A stretch of 7,796 bases of DNA from Deinococcus marmoris DSM 12784 (GTDB lineage: Bacteria; Deinococcota; Deinococci; Deinococcales; Deinococcaceae), in NCBI RefSeq assembly GCF_000701405.1, contig NZ_JNIV01000152.1, forward strand, positions 1-7,796, given 5' to 3'. Made by a program: the position numbers and the translations under genes. The notes under the pieces were generated by a model. The model did not search any database and had not been told where the DNA came from. It saw only the letters and a list, made by a program, of their open reading frames with translations. This document shows, in pieces, positions 1 to 6,428 of this stretch; position 1 is the stretch's first letter; each line of letters begins with the position of its first letter.

Positions 1-278
1 TCTCCTTGGGTGTGGGCTTGAGAACCTCACCCTACCGGAGACCCGTTTTTTGGGCCACCCCTACTTTTCGTCAAAACTGTCCGAACCATTGTTTCATTGG
101 CATGCGAAATGGATCGCGTCAGGCTCCGGTTTACCAGCATCTCAAGGCCGCTCCCGCAACACAGGACGAGGTTTAGCAACAACTCCTCACCGCGCCTGAG
201 AAACTTCCGGACGTGGTCCTTCGTCTTTTGCACCCGGTCAAGCCGCGAACCTCCTGCGGACTTATGCTGAAGGCTCAG
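1..278. other. Non-coding leader upstream of the ATPase regulator
   Basis: I see no gene that can be supported here. Two forward frames stay open from the window edge to about bases 170-200, but neither has a start with an SD site nor a recognisable protein, and the minus-strand frame crossing this stretch is antisense to the regulator gene. Bases 8-32 can fold as an imperfect hairpin (GGGTG with CACCC, plus an inner GG/CC across a T-T mismatch). A run of six T lies at 46-51, too far from the stem for a standard intrinsic terminator. Bases 60-130 are less GC-rich than the flanking coding DNA, as expected for a promoter region, but I cannot pick out a convincing -35/-10 pair. Confidence 0.5.
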
Positions 279-3200
279 ATGGACGTTCCCTTGACAGTGC
301 TGGGCCAGCGACTCCGTGCCTTGACCGCACGGCGGGTTGGTCTGGCCGCGTATCTGTGGGGCGAGGCCGGCATCGGCAAGTCCTACACCAACCGCGCGCT
401 GCTGCAGGAAACGCCGTACCGCAGCGTGACGCTTGCGGCCCGATTGCCCCTGCCTGAACTGATCCGCGCCCTGCCGCGCCCGGTCCGGTTGCGCGACTGG
501 ACGAGGGCGGCGTTGGAGGGTCTGGAACTGGGCCGGGCCGTCACCATGCCAGCAGCCGACATTCTGGCCGCCCTGCTGGGCCAGCTCGCGCCCTTCGTCC
601 TGTGTCTTGAGGATCTCCACGAAGCGGACGACGCCCGCATCCAACTGAATGCTCAACTGGCCGCCGCCGTGGCCAGGACACGCGGAGCCGCCCTGCTGGT
701 GAGCAGCCGCCTGCCGCCGCCCGAGGACTGGCCAGACGGTGCGCTGGTTCTGGCCCTGGAGCGCCTTTCACCCCAGGCCAGCGCTGCCATGTTGACTGCC
801 GAGGCCGGGGCTGAGTTGCCCGCCGGGGCGTTGGCCTGGATGGACGAGCGGGCGCGCGGCAATCCGCTGTTCACGCTGGAATACTTCCGGCTGCTGGCGC
901 GGCAGGGTCACCTGTGGAACAGCGGGGACCGCTGGCGCTGGCGCGTTCCGCAGGGCGAGTCACTGCCGGGAACGGTGGAGGCGGTCATCGGGCGCAGCTT
1001 GCAAGACGCGGGCGAGGCACCGCTGGAGGCCATGCTGGACGCCCTGGCCCTGTTGCCTGGAGCCGGGGAACCGCTGCTGGCCGACTGCGCGGGCCTGTCC
1101 GTGACTGAGGCCGTGCAGGCGCTGAGACAGCTTGAACGGCTGGGCATCGTCACCGGGGGGCAGTTCGTTCACCCGCTGTACCGCGAGGTCTTCCGGCAGG
1201 GCCGCTCCGCTGGGCAGCGTCTGGCGGCGGCGCGGCGGGCCGTGCGGGCGCTGGAAGGGCAACCGGGCCACGCCGCCGCCTTTGCCGAGGAAGCGCAGTT
1301 GCCCGCCGAACAGGCGCTGGCCCTGTACGCACACGCGGCAGATGCGGCGACGGGGCCGGGCGAGGTGGCCCGCTTCCAGGCGCTGGCCGCCCGCCACGCC
1401 GCAGGCGAGGAACGCGCCCGGCTGGCCCTGACAGCGGCGTCAGTCCTCCAGAACAGCGATCTGGGCGAGGCTGGGCGGCTGTGTGACCTGGCCCTGGCGG
1501 CCAGCCCGGACGACCCGGCGGTGCGCCTCCGGGCCGCTGAACTTCAGGCGCAGCGGGGGCTGCTGGACCCAGCGCTGGCCCTGCTGGATAGTTTCGCGGG
1601 CCAGCCCGAGGCGTGGCAGCACCAGCTCTCGGTTCGGCTGCTGGGCGGCGACACGGCGGGGGCGCTGGCGCTGTGGCGCGAACATCCTACGGCGCAGGAG
1701 GGGAGCAGCGTCAAACTGATCAGCCGGGTGGTGGGCGCGCTGGTGCTGGGCGGGCAGCCTGCTGAGGCCCAGGTGCTGGCCGGGGCCACCCTGTCCAGAG
1801 CGGTGACCCCCGAGGAACGCGCCGCCCTGCTCAACTCGCTTGCCAATGCCCATTATTATCAGGGGCAACTGACCCAGGCGCACGAGGTCTGGGCCGAGCT
1901 GATTGCCCTGAGCCAGCAGCACGGCTTCCGGCGGCAACGGGCGGCGGCGCTGGTCAACCGCTCCCAGGCGCGGCTGCGCGCAGGCGAGGCCGATGCGGCC
2001 AGGCCAGACATTGAGGAAGCGGCAGGCGAGCTGCTGGCGGTGGGCGATCTGCGCGCCTACGCCCACTCGCTGGTCATGCTGGGCGATCTGTTGATCCACC
2101 AGACCCACTTTGAACAGGCCGAGGAGCGGCTTCAGGAGGCGGTGTCCGTGCTGGACGCCCAGCTCTCGCCCATCTTGGTCAACGCCGAGCTGGCGCTGGG
2201 CAGCCTGTACGCCGAGTGGCCCACGCCGCACGCCCCGTACCTGGCGCTGCGCCACTCCCGCAACGCGGCGACCCTGGCCAAACAACTGGGCAATCCGCCG
2301 CTGCGAAGCACCAGTCTGGCCCTGCTCTCGCAGGCCGAGGGCCTGAACGCACAGCCAGACGCGGCCCTGGCCACCGCCGACGAGGCCCTGGCGCTGGCCG
2401 AAACCCTGCCCCAGCCCCTCTTGCGCGTCAGCGCCCTGAATTCGCGCGGCCTGGCCCTGCGCGCCCTGGAGCGGCGGGAAGAGGCCGCCAGCGCCTTTCA
2501 GACGGCTTTGGAAGCGGCCAGTGCCGCCGAATTCCACGAGGCCGCGTGGCAATGTCGTCTGGAGCTGGCCCGCGAACGACACGACCCTGATGCGGCGCGG
2601 GCCTGCCTGGACTGGTTTACCGCCCAGCATCTGCCACTGAACATGGCCGCCGTGACGCGCGCCTTTCCAGAGTTGCGGCCAGAACGGGCGCAAGGTTCAG
2701 CAGTGGCGCAGACAGACGCCTCTCCTCTGGTTTTGCGCCTGGAGGTGCTGGGCGAAATGCGCTTTGGCCCTCCCGGCGCATCATCCGCAGTGCGGGGCCG
2801 CAAACGCCGCGAGCTGCTGGCCTGCCTGCTTGACAGCCGCCTGCGGGGCCGCCCGGACGCGGCGCGCCTGACACTCACTGACGCACTCTATCCAGGCACA
2901 GAGGAAAGTCAGGCGGCCTCGGCCCTCAAGGAACTGGTTCACCAGACCCGCGCCGCGCTGGGAACAGGCGTCATTCAGACCACCGAGAGAGGCTACGCAC
3001 TGGGCGAGGTGCAATCCGACGCCGAGCTGTTCTTGCAGGCTGGTGACACGGCCCTGTGGCACGGCCCCTATCTGGCAGGCGAGGAAGCGGAACCCGGCGG
3101 CCCGATGGCCGACACGCTATACGGTGCGCTGCTCGCCCGCGCTGGGGCGCTGTGCACGGAACACCCCGCCGAGGCTGCCCGGGTGGGCCGCTTACTGTGC

Positions 3201-3407
3201 GGGGCCAGTCCCTATGACCGGGCCACCCTGGCGCTGACCCTGCGGGCACTGCGGGCCGCTGGTAACCACCGCAGCCTGGGCCGCTTCTACGCTGCCGCGC
3301 GGCAGGGGTTTGCAGAGCTGGGCGAAGCGCTGCCCGAAGACTGGGCGGCCTTTTTGGAAACGCACTTTCTAGAAACGCAGGGCGCACAGGCAAACGCCCC
3401 GGCCTGA
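279..3407 (+). CDS. Large STAND/AAA ATPase transcriptional regulator with TPR middle and C-terminal winged-helix/BTAD module
   Basis: The product (1042 aa) is probably a cytoplasmic, nucleotide-dependent transcription regulator. With ATG 279 as residue 1, the N-terminal ATPase has a Walker A GEAGIGKS at 28-35, a Walker B VLCLED at 107-112, a sensor-like SSR at 142-144 and GNPLF at 194-198, a motif typical of AAA_16/STAND ATPases. Residues about 350-800 are Ala/Leu-rich helical repeats resembling TPRs, such as the stretch around 515-560. From about 815 comes an OmpR/SARP-like winged helix: LRLEVLGEMRFG, a recognition-helix-like segment at 881-895 and ERGYALG at 903-909. A BTAD-like helical domain follows to about 1030. 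Classical AfsR/SARP proteins place the winged helix and BTAD at the N-terminus, so the order is reversed here. In-frame alternatives are GTG 213 and ATG 264. I chose ATG 279 because AAGG lies 5 bases upstream and the family-like sequence begins there. The effector and target genes cannot be read from the sequence. Confidence 0.9.
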   Translation: MDVPLTVLGQRLRALTARRVGLAAYLWGEAGIGKSYTNRALLQETPYRSVTLAARLPLPELIRALPRPVRLRDWTRAALEGLELGRAVTMPAADILAALLGQLAPFVLCLEDLHEADDARIQLNAQLAAAVARTRGAALLVSSRLPPPEDWPDGALVLALERLSPQASAAMLTAEAGAELPAGALAWMDERARGNPLFTLEYFRLLARQGHLWNSGDRWRWRVPQGESLPGTVEAVIGRSLQDAGEAPLEAMLDALALLPGAGEPLLADCAGLSVTEAVQALRQLERLGIVTGGQFVHPLYREVFRQGRSAGQRLAAARRAVRALEGQPGHAAAFAEEAQLPAEQALALYAHAADAATGPGEVARFQALAARHAAGEERARLALTAASVLQNSDLGEAGRLCDLALAASPDDPAVRLRAAELQAQRGLLDPALALLDSFAGQPEAWQHQLSVRLLGGDTAGALALWREHPTAQEGSSVKLISRVVGALVLGGQPAEAQVLAGATLSRAVTPEERAALLNSLANAHYYQGQLTQAHEVWAELIALSQQHGFRRQRAAALVNRSQARLRAGEADAARPDIEEAAGELLAVGDLRAYAHSLVMLGDLLIHQTHFEQAEERLQEAVSVLDAQLSPILVNAELALGSLYAEWPTPHAPYLALRHSRNAATLAKQLGNPPLRSTSLALLSQAEGLNAQPDAALATADEALALAETLPQPLLRVSALNSRGLALRALERREEAASAFQTALEAASAAEFHEAAWQCRLELARERHDPDAARACLDWFTAQHLPLNMAAVTRAFPELRPERAQGSAVAQTDASPLVLRLEVLGEMRFGPPGASSAVRGRKRRELLACLLDSRLRGRPDAARLTLTDALYPGTEESQAASALKELVHQTRAALGTGVIQTTERGYALGEVQSDAELFLQAGDTALWHGPYLAGEEAEPGGPMADTLYGALLARAGALCTEHPAEAARVGRLLCGASPYDRATLALTLRALRAAGNHRSLGRFYAAARQGFAELGEALPEDWAAFLETHFLETQGAQANAPA

Positions 3408-3550
3408 ATCCCGCCTGGTTCCGATAAACAAACGAGATGTCAGCGCACACCAGTCACCCAAATTCCAACTGAATCCTCAGAAAAGCGCCGAGCAATCCGC
3501 CTCCATTTCTGGCACTGGTCTTTTTCACTCCTCGCTCCGCCCAGAGAATC

Positions 3551-3570
3551 AGGCTTGTTGAGCCTCATTT
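3551..3570 (+). terminator. Weak hairpin, possible terminator after the regulator gene
   Basis: AGGCT (3551-3555) pairs with AGCCT (3561-3565) around a 5-base TGTTG loop, followed by CATTTT. The stem is only 5 bp and the T tract is broken by a C, so this is a minor candidate beside the longer hairpin at 3603-3622. Confidence 0.2.
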
Positions 3571-3602
3571 TCAGTGATTGGAATCAGCTTCCTTGTCGTG
3601 AG

Positions 3603-3632
3603 GGGCGGCTTTCACGCTGCCCGTCTTTTCTC
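3603..3632 (+). terminator. Candidate intrinsic terminator between regulator and lectin
   Basis: GGGCGGC (3603-3609) pairs with GCTGCCC (3616-3622) to give a 7-bp GC-rich stem with one G-T wobble and a 6-base TTTCAC loop. It is followed at once by GTCTTTTCTC (3623-3632). This is the usual layout of a Rho-independent terminator on the + strand. It sits about 200 bases after the regulator stop and would separate that transcript from the downstream exported-protein genes. Confidence 0.45.
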
Positions 3633-3704
3633 GGCGCAGCCCGCTGAACGCCCCCTTCTGCCAGCCTCCCGACCCAAGCTGGGCGGCGCAACCTCCCCTT
3701 TTGC

Positions 3705-3732
3705 TGACCGGCGTATCACCGGGGCCGGTTCA
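3705..3732 (+). promoter_or_regulatory. Leader hairpin upstream of the lectin gene
   Basis: TGACCGG (3705-3711) can pair with CCGGTTCA (3725-3732) as a 7-bp stem with one bulged T and a 13-base loop. It lies between a pyrimidine tract (3691-3700) and an SD-like purine tract (3745-3760). In RNA, the CCTCC at 3692-3696 could pair with the GGAGG at 3747-3751 around this hairpin. There is no T run after it, so it is not a normal terminator. Function is unknown and it may be fortuitous in GC-rich DNA. Confidence 0.2.
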
Positions 3733-3744
3733 GGCTGTAGGAAC

Positions 3745-3760
3745 AAGGAGGGGGGAAGGA
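3745..3760 (+). promoter_or_regulatory. Orphan SD-like purine tract (AAGGAGGGGGGAAGGA)
   Basis: A 16-base all-purine tract contains a perfect AAGGAGG, but no ATG, GTG or TTG occurs in the 20 bases that follow. A similar G-rich tract (GGGGGGGAAGACATC, 3859-3873) directly precedes the lectin ATG, so this may be a partly duplicated leader. It could instead be a remnant of a lost start or simply part of the mRNA leader. Confidence 0.3.
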
Positions 3761-3873
3761 CACAACCACGGAACAGTCGGCTCCGGCATTCACCAGCCTT
3801 GGCCACTTCGGAAGCTCAGGTCACTCCTGGCCCTTTCCGGCGCGGCCTCTTCAATCCCGGGGGGGAAGACATC

Positions 3874-4377
3874 ATGTTTAGAACAGCTCTGCTGCTGTGC
3901 GCCGCTGGCGTGGTGGCATCCAGCGCCACATCGGCCCTGGCCCAATCGCCACAGTTCTACCGCCTGCAACTTAAATCGGACGGGCGGTACCTGGACGCCG
4001 ACCACTGCGCCTCGCCCGTCACCCTGAATCCGGGGTCCAGTTTCGCAGGCGGCGCGTGTGAGCTGTGGCGACTCGTTCCAGCGGGCAGCGGTTATTACCG
4101 GCTGCAACTCAAGGCCAACAAACAGTACCTGGACGCGGCGTACTGCTCCACGCCCATCAGCCTCAATCCCGGCTCCACCTACGCGGGCGGCGCGTGCCAA
4201 CTCTGGAAGTTCGTGCCGAACGGCGACGGCTACTCCCGGCTGCAACTCAAGATCAATGGGCAGTATCTGGACGCGGTGAACTGCACGGCGACACTGGGCC
4301 TGAATCCCGGTTCCGCGTATGCAGACGGCGCGTGCCAGCTCTGGCGCCTGGTTCCCGAATCGGTGCGGATCGACTGA
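3874..4377 (+). CDS. Secreted three-repeat ricin-B-like beta-trefoil (lectin-like) protein
   Basis: The product (167 aa) is probably an exported carbohydrate-binding or adhesion-type protein. Residues 1-23 form a signal peptide with a hydrophobic core and cleavage after ALA (23). The rest is almost entirely three repeats of exactly 46 residues (29-74, 75-120, 121-166). Each starts with RLQLK, continues through YLDA and LNPGS, and ends in a QxW-like motif: ELW 63-65, QLW 109-111, QLW 155-157. Three QxW-type repeats are the hallmark of the ricin B beta-trefoil fold. Every repeat has two cysteines at the same positions (45/62, 91/108, 137/154), which suggests three equivalent disulfides outside the cell. 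No catalytic domain is attached. ATG 3874 is preferred over upstream in-frame starts because the signal peptide begins there and GGGAAG ends 5 bases before it. A zinc ribbon gene follows after 53 bases. The ligand is unknown and sugar binding is inferred from the fold. Confidence 0.85.
   Translation: MFRTALLLCAAGVVASSATSALAQSPQFYRLQLKSDGRYLDADHCASPVTLNPGSSFAGGACELWRLVPAGSGYYRLQLKANKQYLDAAYCSTPISLNPGSTYAGGACQLWKFVPNGDGYSRLQLKINGQYLDAVNCTATLGLNPGSAYADGACQLWRLVPESVRID
3958..4371 (+). repeat. Three tandem 138-base coding repeats (46 aa each)
   Basis: The units are 3958-4095, 4096-4233 and 4234-4371, in phase with no insertion or deletion between them. The stretches encoding RLQLK and YLDA are very similar at DNA level, most clearly between units two and three (CGGCTGCAACTCAAG at 4099 and 4237). 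The pattern fits an internal triplication under protein-level constraint. Confidence 0.85.
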
Positions 4378-4417
4378 ACGCGCCCGCCTGATTCCCCGGC
4401 TCCCCCCATCTCCATTC

Positions 4418-4423
4418 AGGAGG
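4418..4423 (+). promoter_or_regulatory. Strong ribosome binding site (AGGAGG) that fixes a GTG start
   Basis: A full AGGAGG lies 7 bases before GTG 4431. It supports that codon as the start of the zinc ribbon gene and shows that the gene, though small, is probably translated well. Confidence 0.75.
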
Positions 4424-4430
4424 CTTTCTC

Positions 4431-4688
4431 GTGGACTCCAGCAGCGAACCCCCAGACGACCCCGCTGGCAGTCTGGATTCAGCCACCACCTCTGCGCCCA
4501 CCGCCGCCGTGCGCTACCGCCTGTGTCCCCGCTGCGCGCGGGCGGTGCCGACCACTTCTGGCGAGCGCTACTGCGCCAACGACGGCACGCGGCTGCTGGA
4601 CGCCTGCCCGCAGTGCCACGCGCCCATTACCTCGCCGTATGCCCGCTACTGCGTGCGCTGCGGCACGGACCTTAAACACCCTTCTTAA
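4431..4688 (+). CDS. Small double zinc ribbon protein
   Basis: The product (85 aa) has no signal peptide and no membrane segment, so it should be cytoplasmic. Residues 1-27 are a polar, probably disordered tail rich in Ser, Asp, Pro and Thr. The rest carries two zinc ribbons in the style of the DZR family: CPRC at 32-35 with YCANDG at 47-52, and CPQC at 59-62 with YCVRCG at 73-78. In the first ribbon the fourth ligand position holds Asp51 instead of Cys; the second has all four Cys. Zinc ribbons of this kind usually mediate protein or nucleic acid contacts, and nothing here says which. The gene lies 53 bases after the lectin and 33 bases before the protease, all on one strand, so co-transcription is likely. 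It is the only predicted cytoplasmic product in this exported-protein block. Confidence 0.85.
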   Translation: MDSSSEPPDDPAGSLDSATTSAPTAAVRYRLCPRCARAVPTTSGERYCANDGTRLLDACPQCHAPITSPYARYCVRCGTDLKHPS

Positions 4689-4721
4689 GCCCCGGAGCAT
4701 CCAGACCCCAAGGAGAACACC

Positions 4722-6365
4722 ATGCCCAAGTCCAAGCTGCCTCCCGTCCTGATTCTGCTGACCCTGGCCCTGGCCGCCTGCGGTTCCTCCGGCGGCGGCG
4801 GAAATCCTCCACCAGACAACGCCCAGGCCGCCTTTTTCAAGGCCCAGCCTGAATTCGGCGGCGCGGCACCCGCGAATATTGAGACCGTGACGCCCGCACA
4901 GTTCATGGAAGCCGTCAAGAATGGCGGTAAGGTCATCACCGAGCAAGACCTTGCCAAAGAACAGGCCGCCCAGGAAAAGCAGGACGCGCAGGACGACGCC
5001 GATGCCCGCGCGTACATCAAGCAGTACCCGGAGTTCAGCGCCATTCTGAATCCCCCGGCGGCGGACGCCATCAATGCTGATGGAGACCGGCTGGTCAGCG
5101 TGCCCACGGCAGGCGGCCCCAAGACGGTCACGTTGATGGGAGGCGCGTTCGGCAAAGCTGTGCTGGCGACGCACGCCCGCACCTTTCCCAGCCAGGTCAA
5201 TCAGTACAACCTGTACAGCACGCTGTACACCGATCTGGACATCACCCTCAAGAAATTGAACAACACCGTGCAGCAGTTCGGCCTGCCTGCCCCGGACGAG
5301 GTCAAGAGCTACAGCGCCGACAGGTTGCTGATTCTGAACAAGAAGGCCAGCGACGTGATCCGCGAGTACGGAGCCGAGATTTACAACATCGCATACCTGC
5401 TCGATCCGGCCAATGCCGAAACAGGATCAAAAGACCAGCTTGACCGCACGCAGAAGGGAGCCTGCCAGGTGCCCGCCACCGTGGGCCTCTACAAGAACTT
5501 CGACTGGCCGCTGAAAGACCTGACAACCACCGTCAAGGATCAGGGGCAACGCGGCACCTGCTGGGCCTTTGCCACCGTGGCCGCCCTGGAAGCCGAGATT
5601 GCCCGGCGGGATCACAAGTTGGTCAACCTCTCGGAAGAGGATTACGCGGGCCACCGTTTTCTGGAGTGGGCACCCCGCAAGTTCGGCGAGGGCGGCGATC
5701 CCATCGGCATTGCCCAGAAAGCGAGCGCAGCCAATTACACCTTCGCCTACGAGTCACAGTGGCAGTACAACAAGAGCCTGAGCCGGATTGCCGACGCCAA
5801 AAAGCAGACCTACAGCCAGTCTTGCAACAACTACCACGACCGCACCGTGAATTACGGCCCCTGTTCCAATACCACCGATCAGAGTGACTGGTACGTGACG
5901 CTGGTAGGCGGCAAGCTGTACATGCTGCGGCGGCTGCCCAATACGGGCGCGGGCAGCAGCTACCGCATGGGCTTTCCTACCGATTTCTGGGACCAGAGCG
6001 ACCTGGACCGCAGCATGGTCATCTTGCTGCTGCGCTCGGTGTTGGGCCACGCCACCACCCTGACCCTGGACATGCGCTACGTGGCCCCCGACGCCAACGG
6101 CTACGCGCCGAACAAGAGCATGAACAAGCTGCCAAATGGCAATGCCGATTTCCAACTGACCCACGTGATGACCGTCACTGGCTTTATCTCCAGCCAGAAC
6201 CTTCAGAAGAAGCTGCCCAACCAGCCGGTGGCCGACGACTTCGGGTACTTCATCGTCAAGAACTCGTGGGGCGACTGCTGGGGCGATCAGGGCTACGTGT
6301 ACCTGCCGTGGACGTGGGTGAAGACCTTCACCGGGCAGGCCAGCACCGGGATCCTGCCGCAGTAA
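4722..6365 (+). CDS. Lipoprotein papain-family (C1) cysteine protease
   Basis: The product (547 aa) is probably a membrane-anchored cysteine endopeptidase or aminopeptidase acting outside the cytoplasmic membrane. Residues 1-20 form a lipoprotein signal with lipobox LAAC and lipidated Cys20, followed by a Gly/Ser/Pro-rich tether. Residues about 35-250 look like a long, charged, helical propeptide or accessory region. The catalytic domain starts near FDW at 260. It has oxyanion Gln274 and nucleophile Cys280 in QGQRGTCWAF, an LSEE motif at 303-306, His481 in THVMTVTGF and Asn514 in VKNSWG, so the triad is complete. Cys-His spacing is 201 residues (134 in papain) and His-Asn spacing is 33 (16 in papain), so both intervals carry insertions. 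The papain Cys22 position is Arg277. AAGGAG lies 6 bases before the ATG. The gene follows the zinc ribbon gene by 33 bases and a hairpin follows its stop. The substrate is unknown. Confidence 0.92.
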   Translation: MPKSKLPPVLILLTLALAACGSSGGGGNPPPDNAQAAFFKAQPEFGGAAPANIETVTPAQFMEAVKNGGKVITEQDLAKEQAAQEKQDAQDDADARAYIKQYPEFSAILNPPAADAINADGDRLVSVPTAGGPKTVTLMGGAFGKAVLATHARTFPSQVNQYNLYSTLYTDLDITLKKLNNTVQQFGLPAPDEVKSYSADRLLILNKKASDVIREYGAEIYNIAYLLDPANAETGSKDQLDRTQKGACQVPATVGLYKNFDWPLKDLTTTVKDQGQRGTCWAFATVAALEAEIARRDHKLVNLSEEDYAGHRFLEWAPRKFGEGGDPIGIAQKASAANYTFAYESQWQYNKSLSRIADAKKQTYSQSCNNYHDRTVNYGPCSNTTDQSDWYVTLVGGKLYMLRRLPNTGAGSSYRMGFPTDFWDQSDLDRSMVILLLRSVLGHATTLTLDMRYVAPDANGYAPNKSMNKLPNGNADFQLTHVMTVTGFISSQNLQKKLPNQPVADDFGYFIVKNSWGDCWGDQGYVYLPWTWVKTFTGQASTGILPQ

Positions 6366-6375
6366 GCAGGAGTGT

Positions 6376-6408
6376 GGGCGGGATGTTTGGCGCTCGCCCG
6401 CCTTCATT
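6376..6408 (+). terminator. Candidate terminator after the protease gene
   Basis: GGCGGG (6377-6382) pairs perfectly with CCCGCC (6397-6402) around a 14-base loop, with a possible extra G-T pair outside, followed by TTCATT. It begins 11 bases after the protease stop. The T tract is short and interrupted, so termination may be partial. Its presence also argues against starting the next gene at GTG 6372, which would put the hairpin inside coding sequence. Confidence 0.4.
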
Positions 6409-6428
6409 CCAATCAAAAGACGGTTGAT

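Larger units (their letters stand above)
3408..3873. other. 466-base intergenic region, probable terminator plus leader of the lectin gene
   Basis: The gap lies between the regulator stop and the lectin start. Its first part, about 3410-3600, is less GC-rich. It holds a weak hairpin at 3551-3565 and a better terminator candidate at 3603-3632. The second part holds pyrimidine tracts (3664-3670, 3691-3700), a hairpin (3705-3732) and an SD-like purine tract (3745-3760) with no usable start behind it. A frame in phase with the lectin is open from 3574, but it lacks an SD site and would bury the lectin signal peptide, so I treat it as non-coding. I see no tRNA, recognised riboswitch or clear sigma-70 promoter. 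A promoter for the downstream genes is expected between about 3633 and 3860. Confidence 0.55.

Noticed and set aside
213..278. GTG 213 or ATG 264 as start of the regulator
   Set aside because: Neither has a convincing SD site, and the first 22 residues do not look like part of the ATPase fold. They cannot be fully excluded.
27..656. Minus-strand frame covering the window start and the beginning of the regulator
   Set aside because: Most of it is antisense to the Walker A region of the regulator, there is no SD site and the protein has no recognisable domain.
1440..2693. Long minus-strand reading frame (417 codons) inside the regulator gene
   Set aside because: It is antisense to a protein with clear motifs. 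Its translation is Gln/Gly/Arg-rich low-complexity sequence typical of shadows in GC-rich genes.
3574..3873. N-terminal extension of the lectin gene by 100 codons
   Set aside because: It has no SD site before 3574, contains the terminator-like hairpin at 3603-3622, and would place the signal peptide in the middle of the protein.
3760..3873. Known riboswitch in the lectin leader
   Set aside because: I looked for cobalamin- and cyclic-di-GMP-type core motifs and found none that fit. Only local hairpins are visible.
4479..5174. Minus-strand frame of 231 codons under the zinc ribbon and protease N-terminus
   Set aside because: It runs antisense to two genes that each have a strong SD site and clear motifs.
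6372..6428. Earlier GTG start for the small lipoprotein
   Set aside because: It would add 19 residues before a complete lipoprotein signal and cover the hairpin that follows the protease gene.
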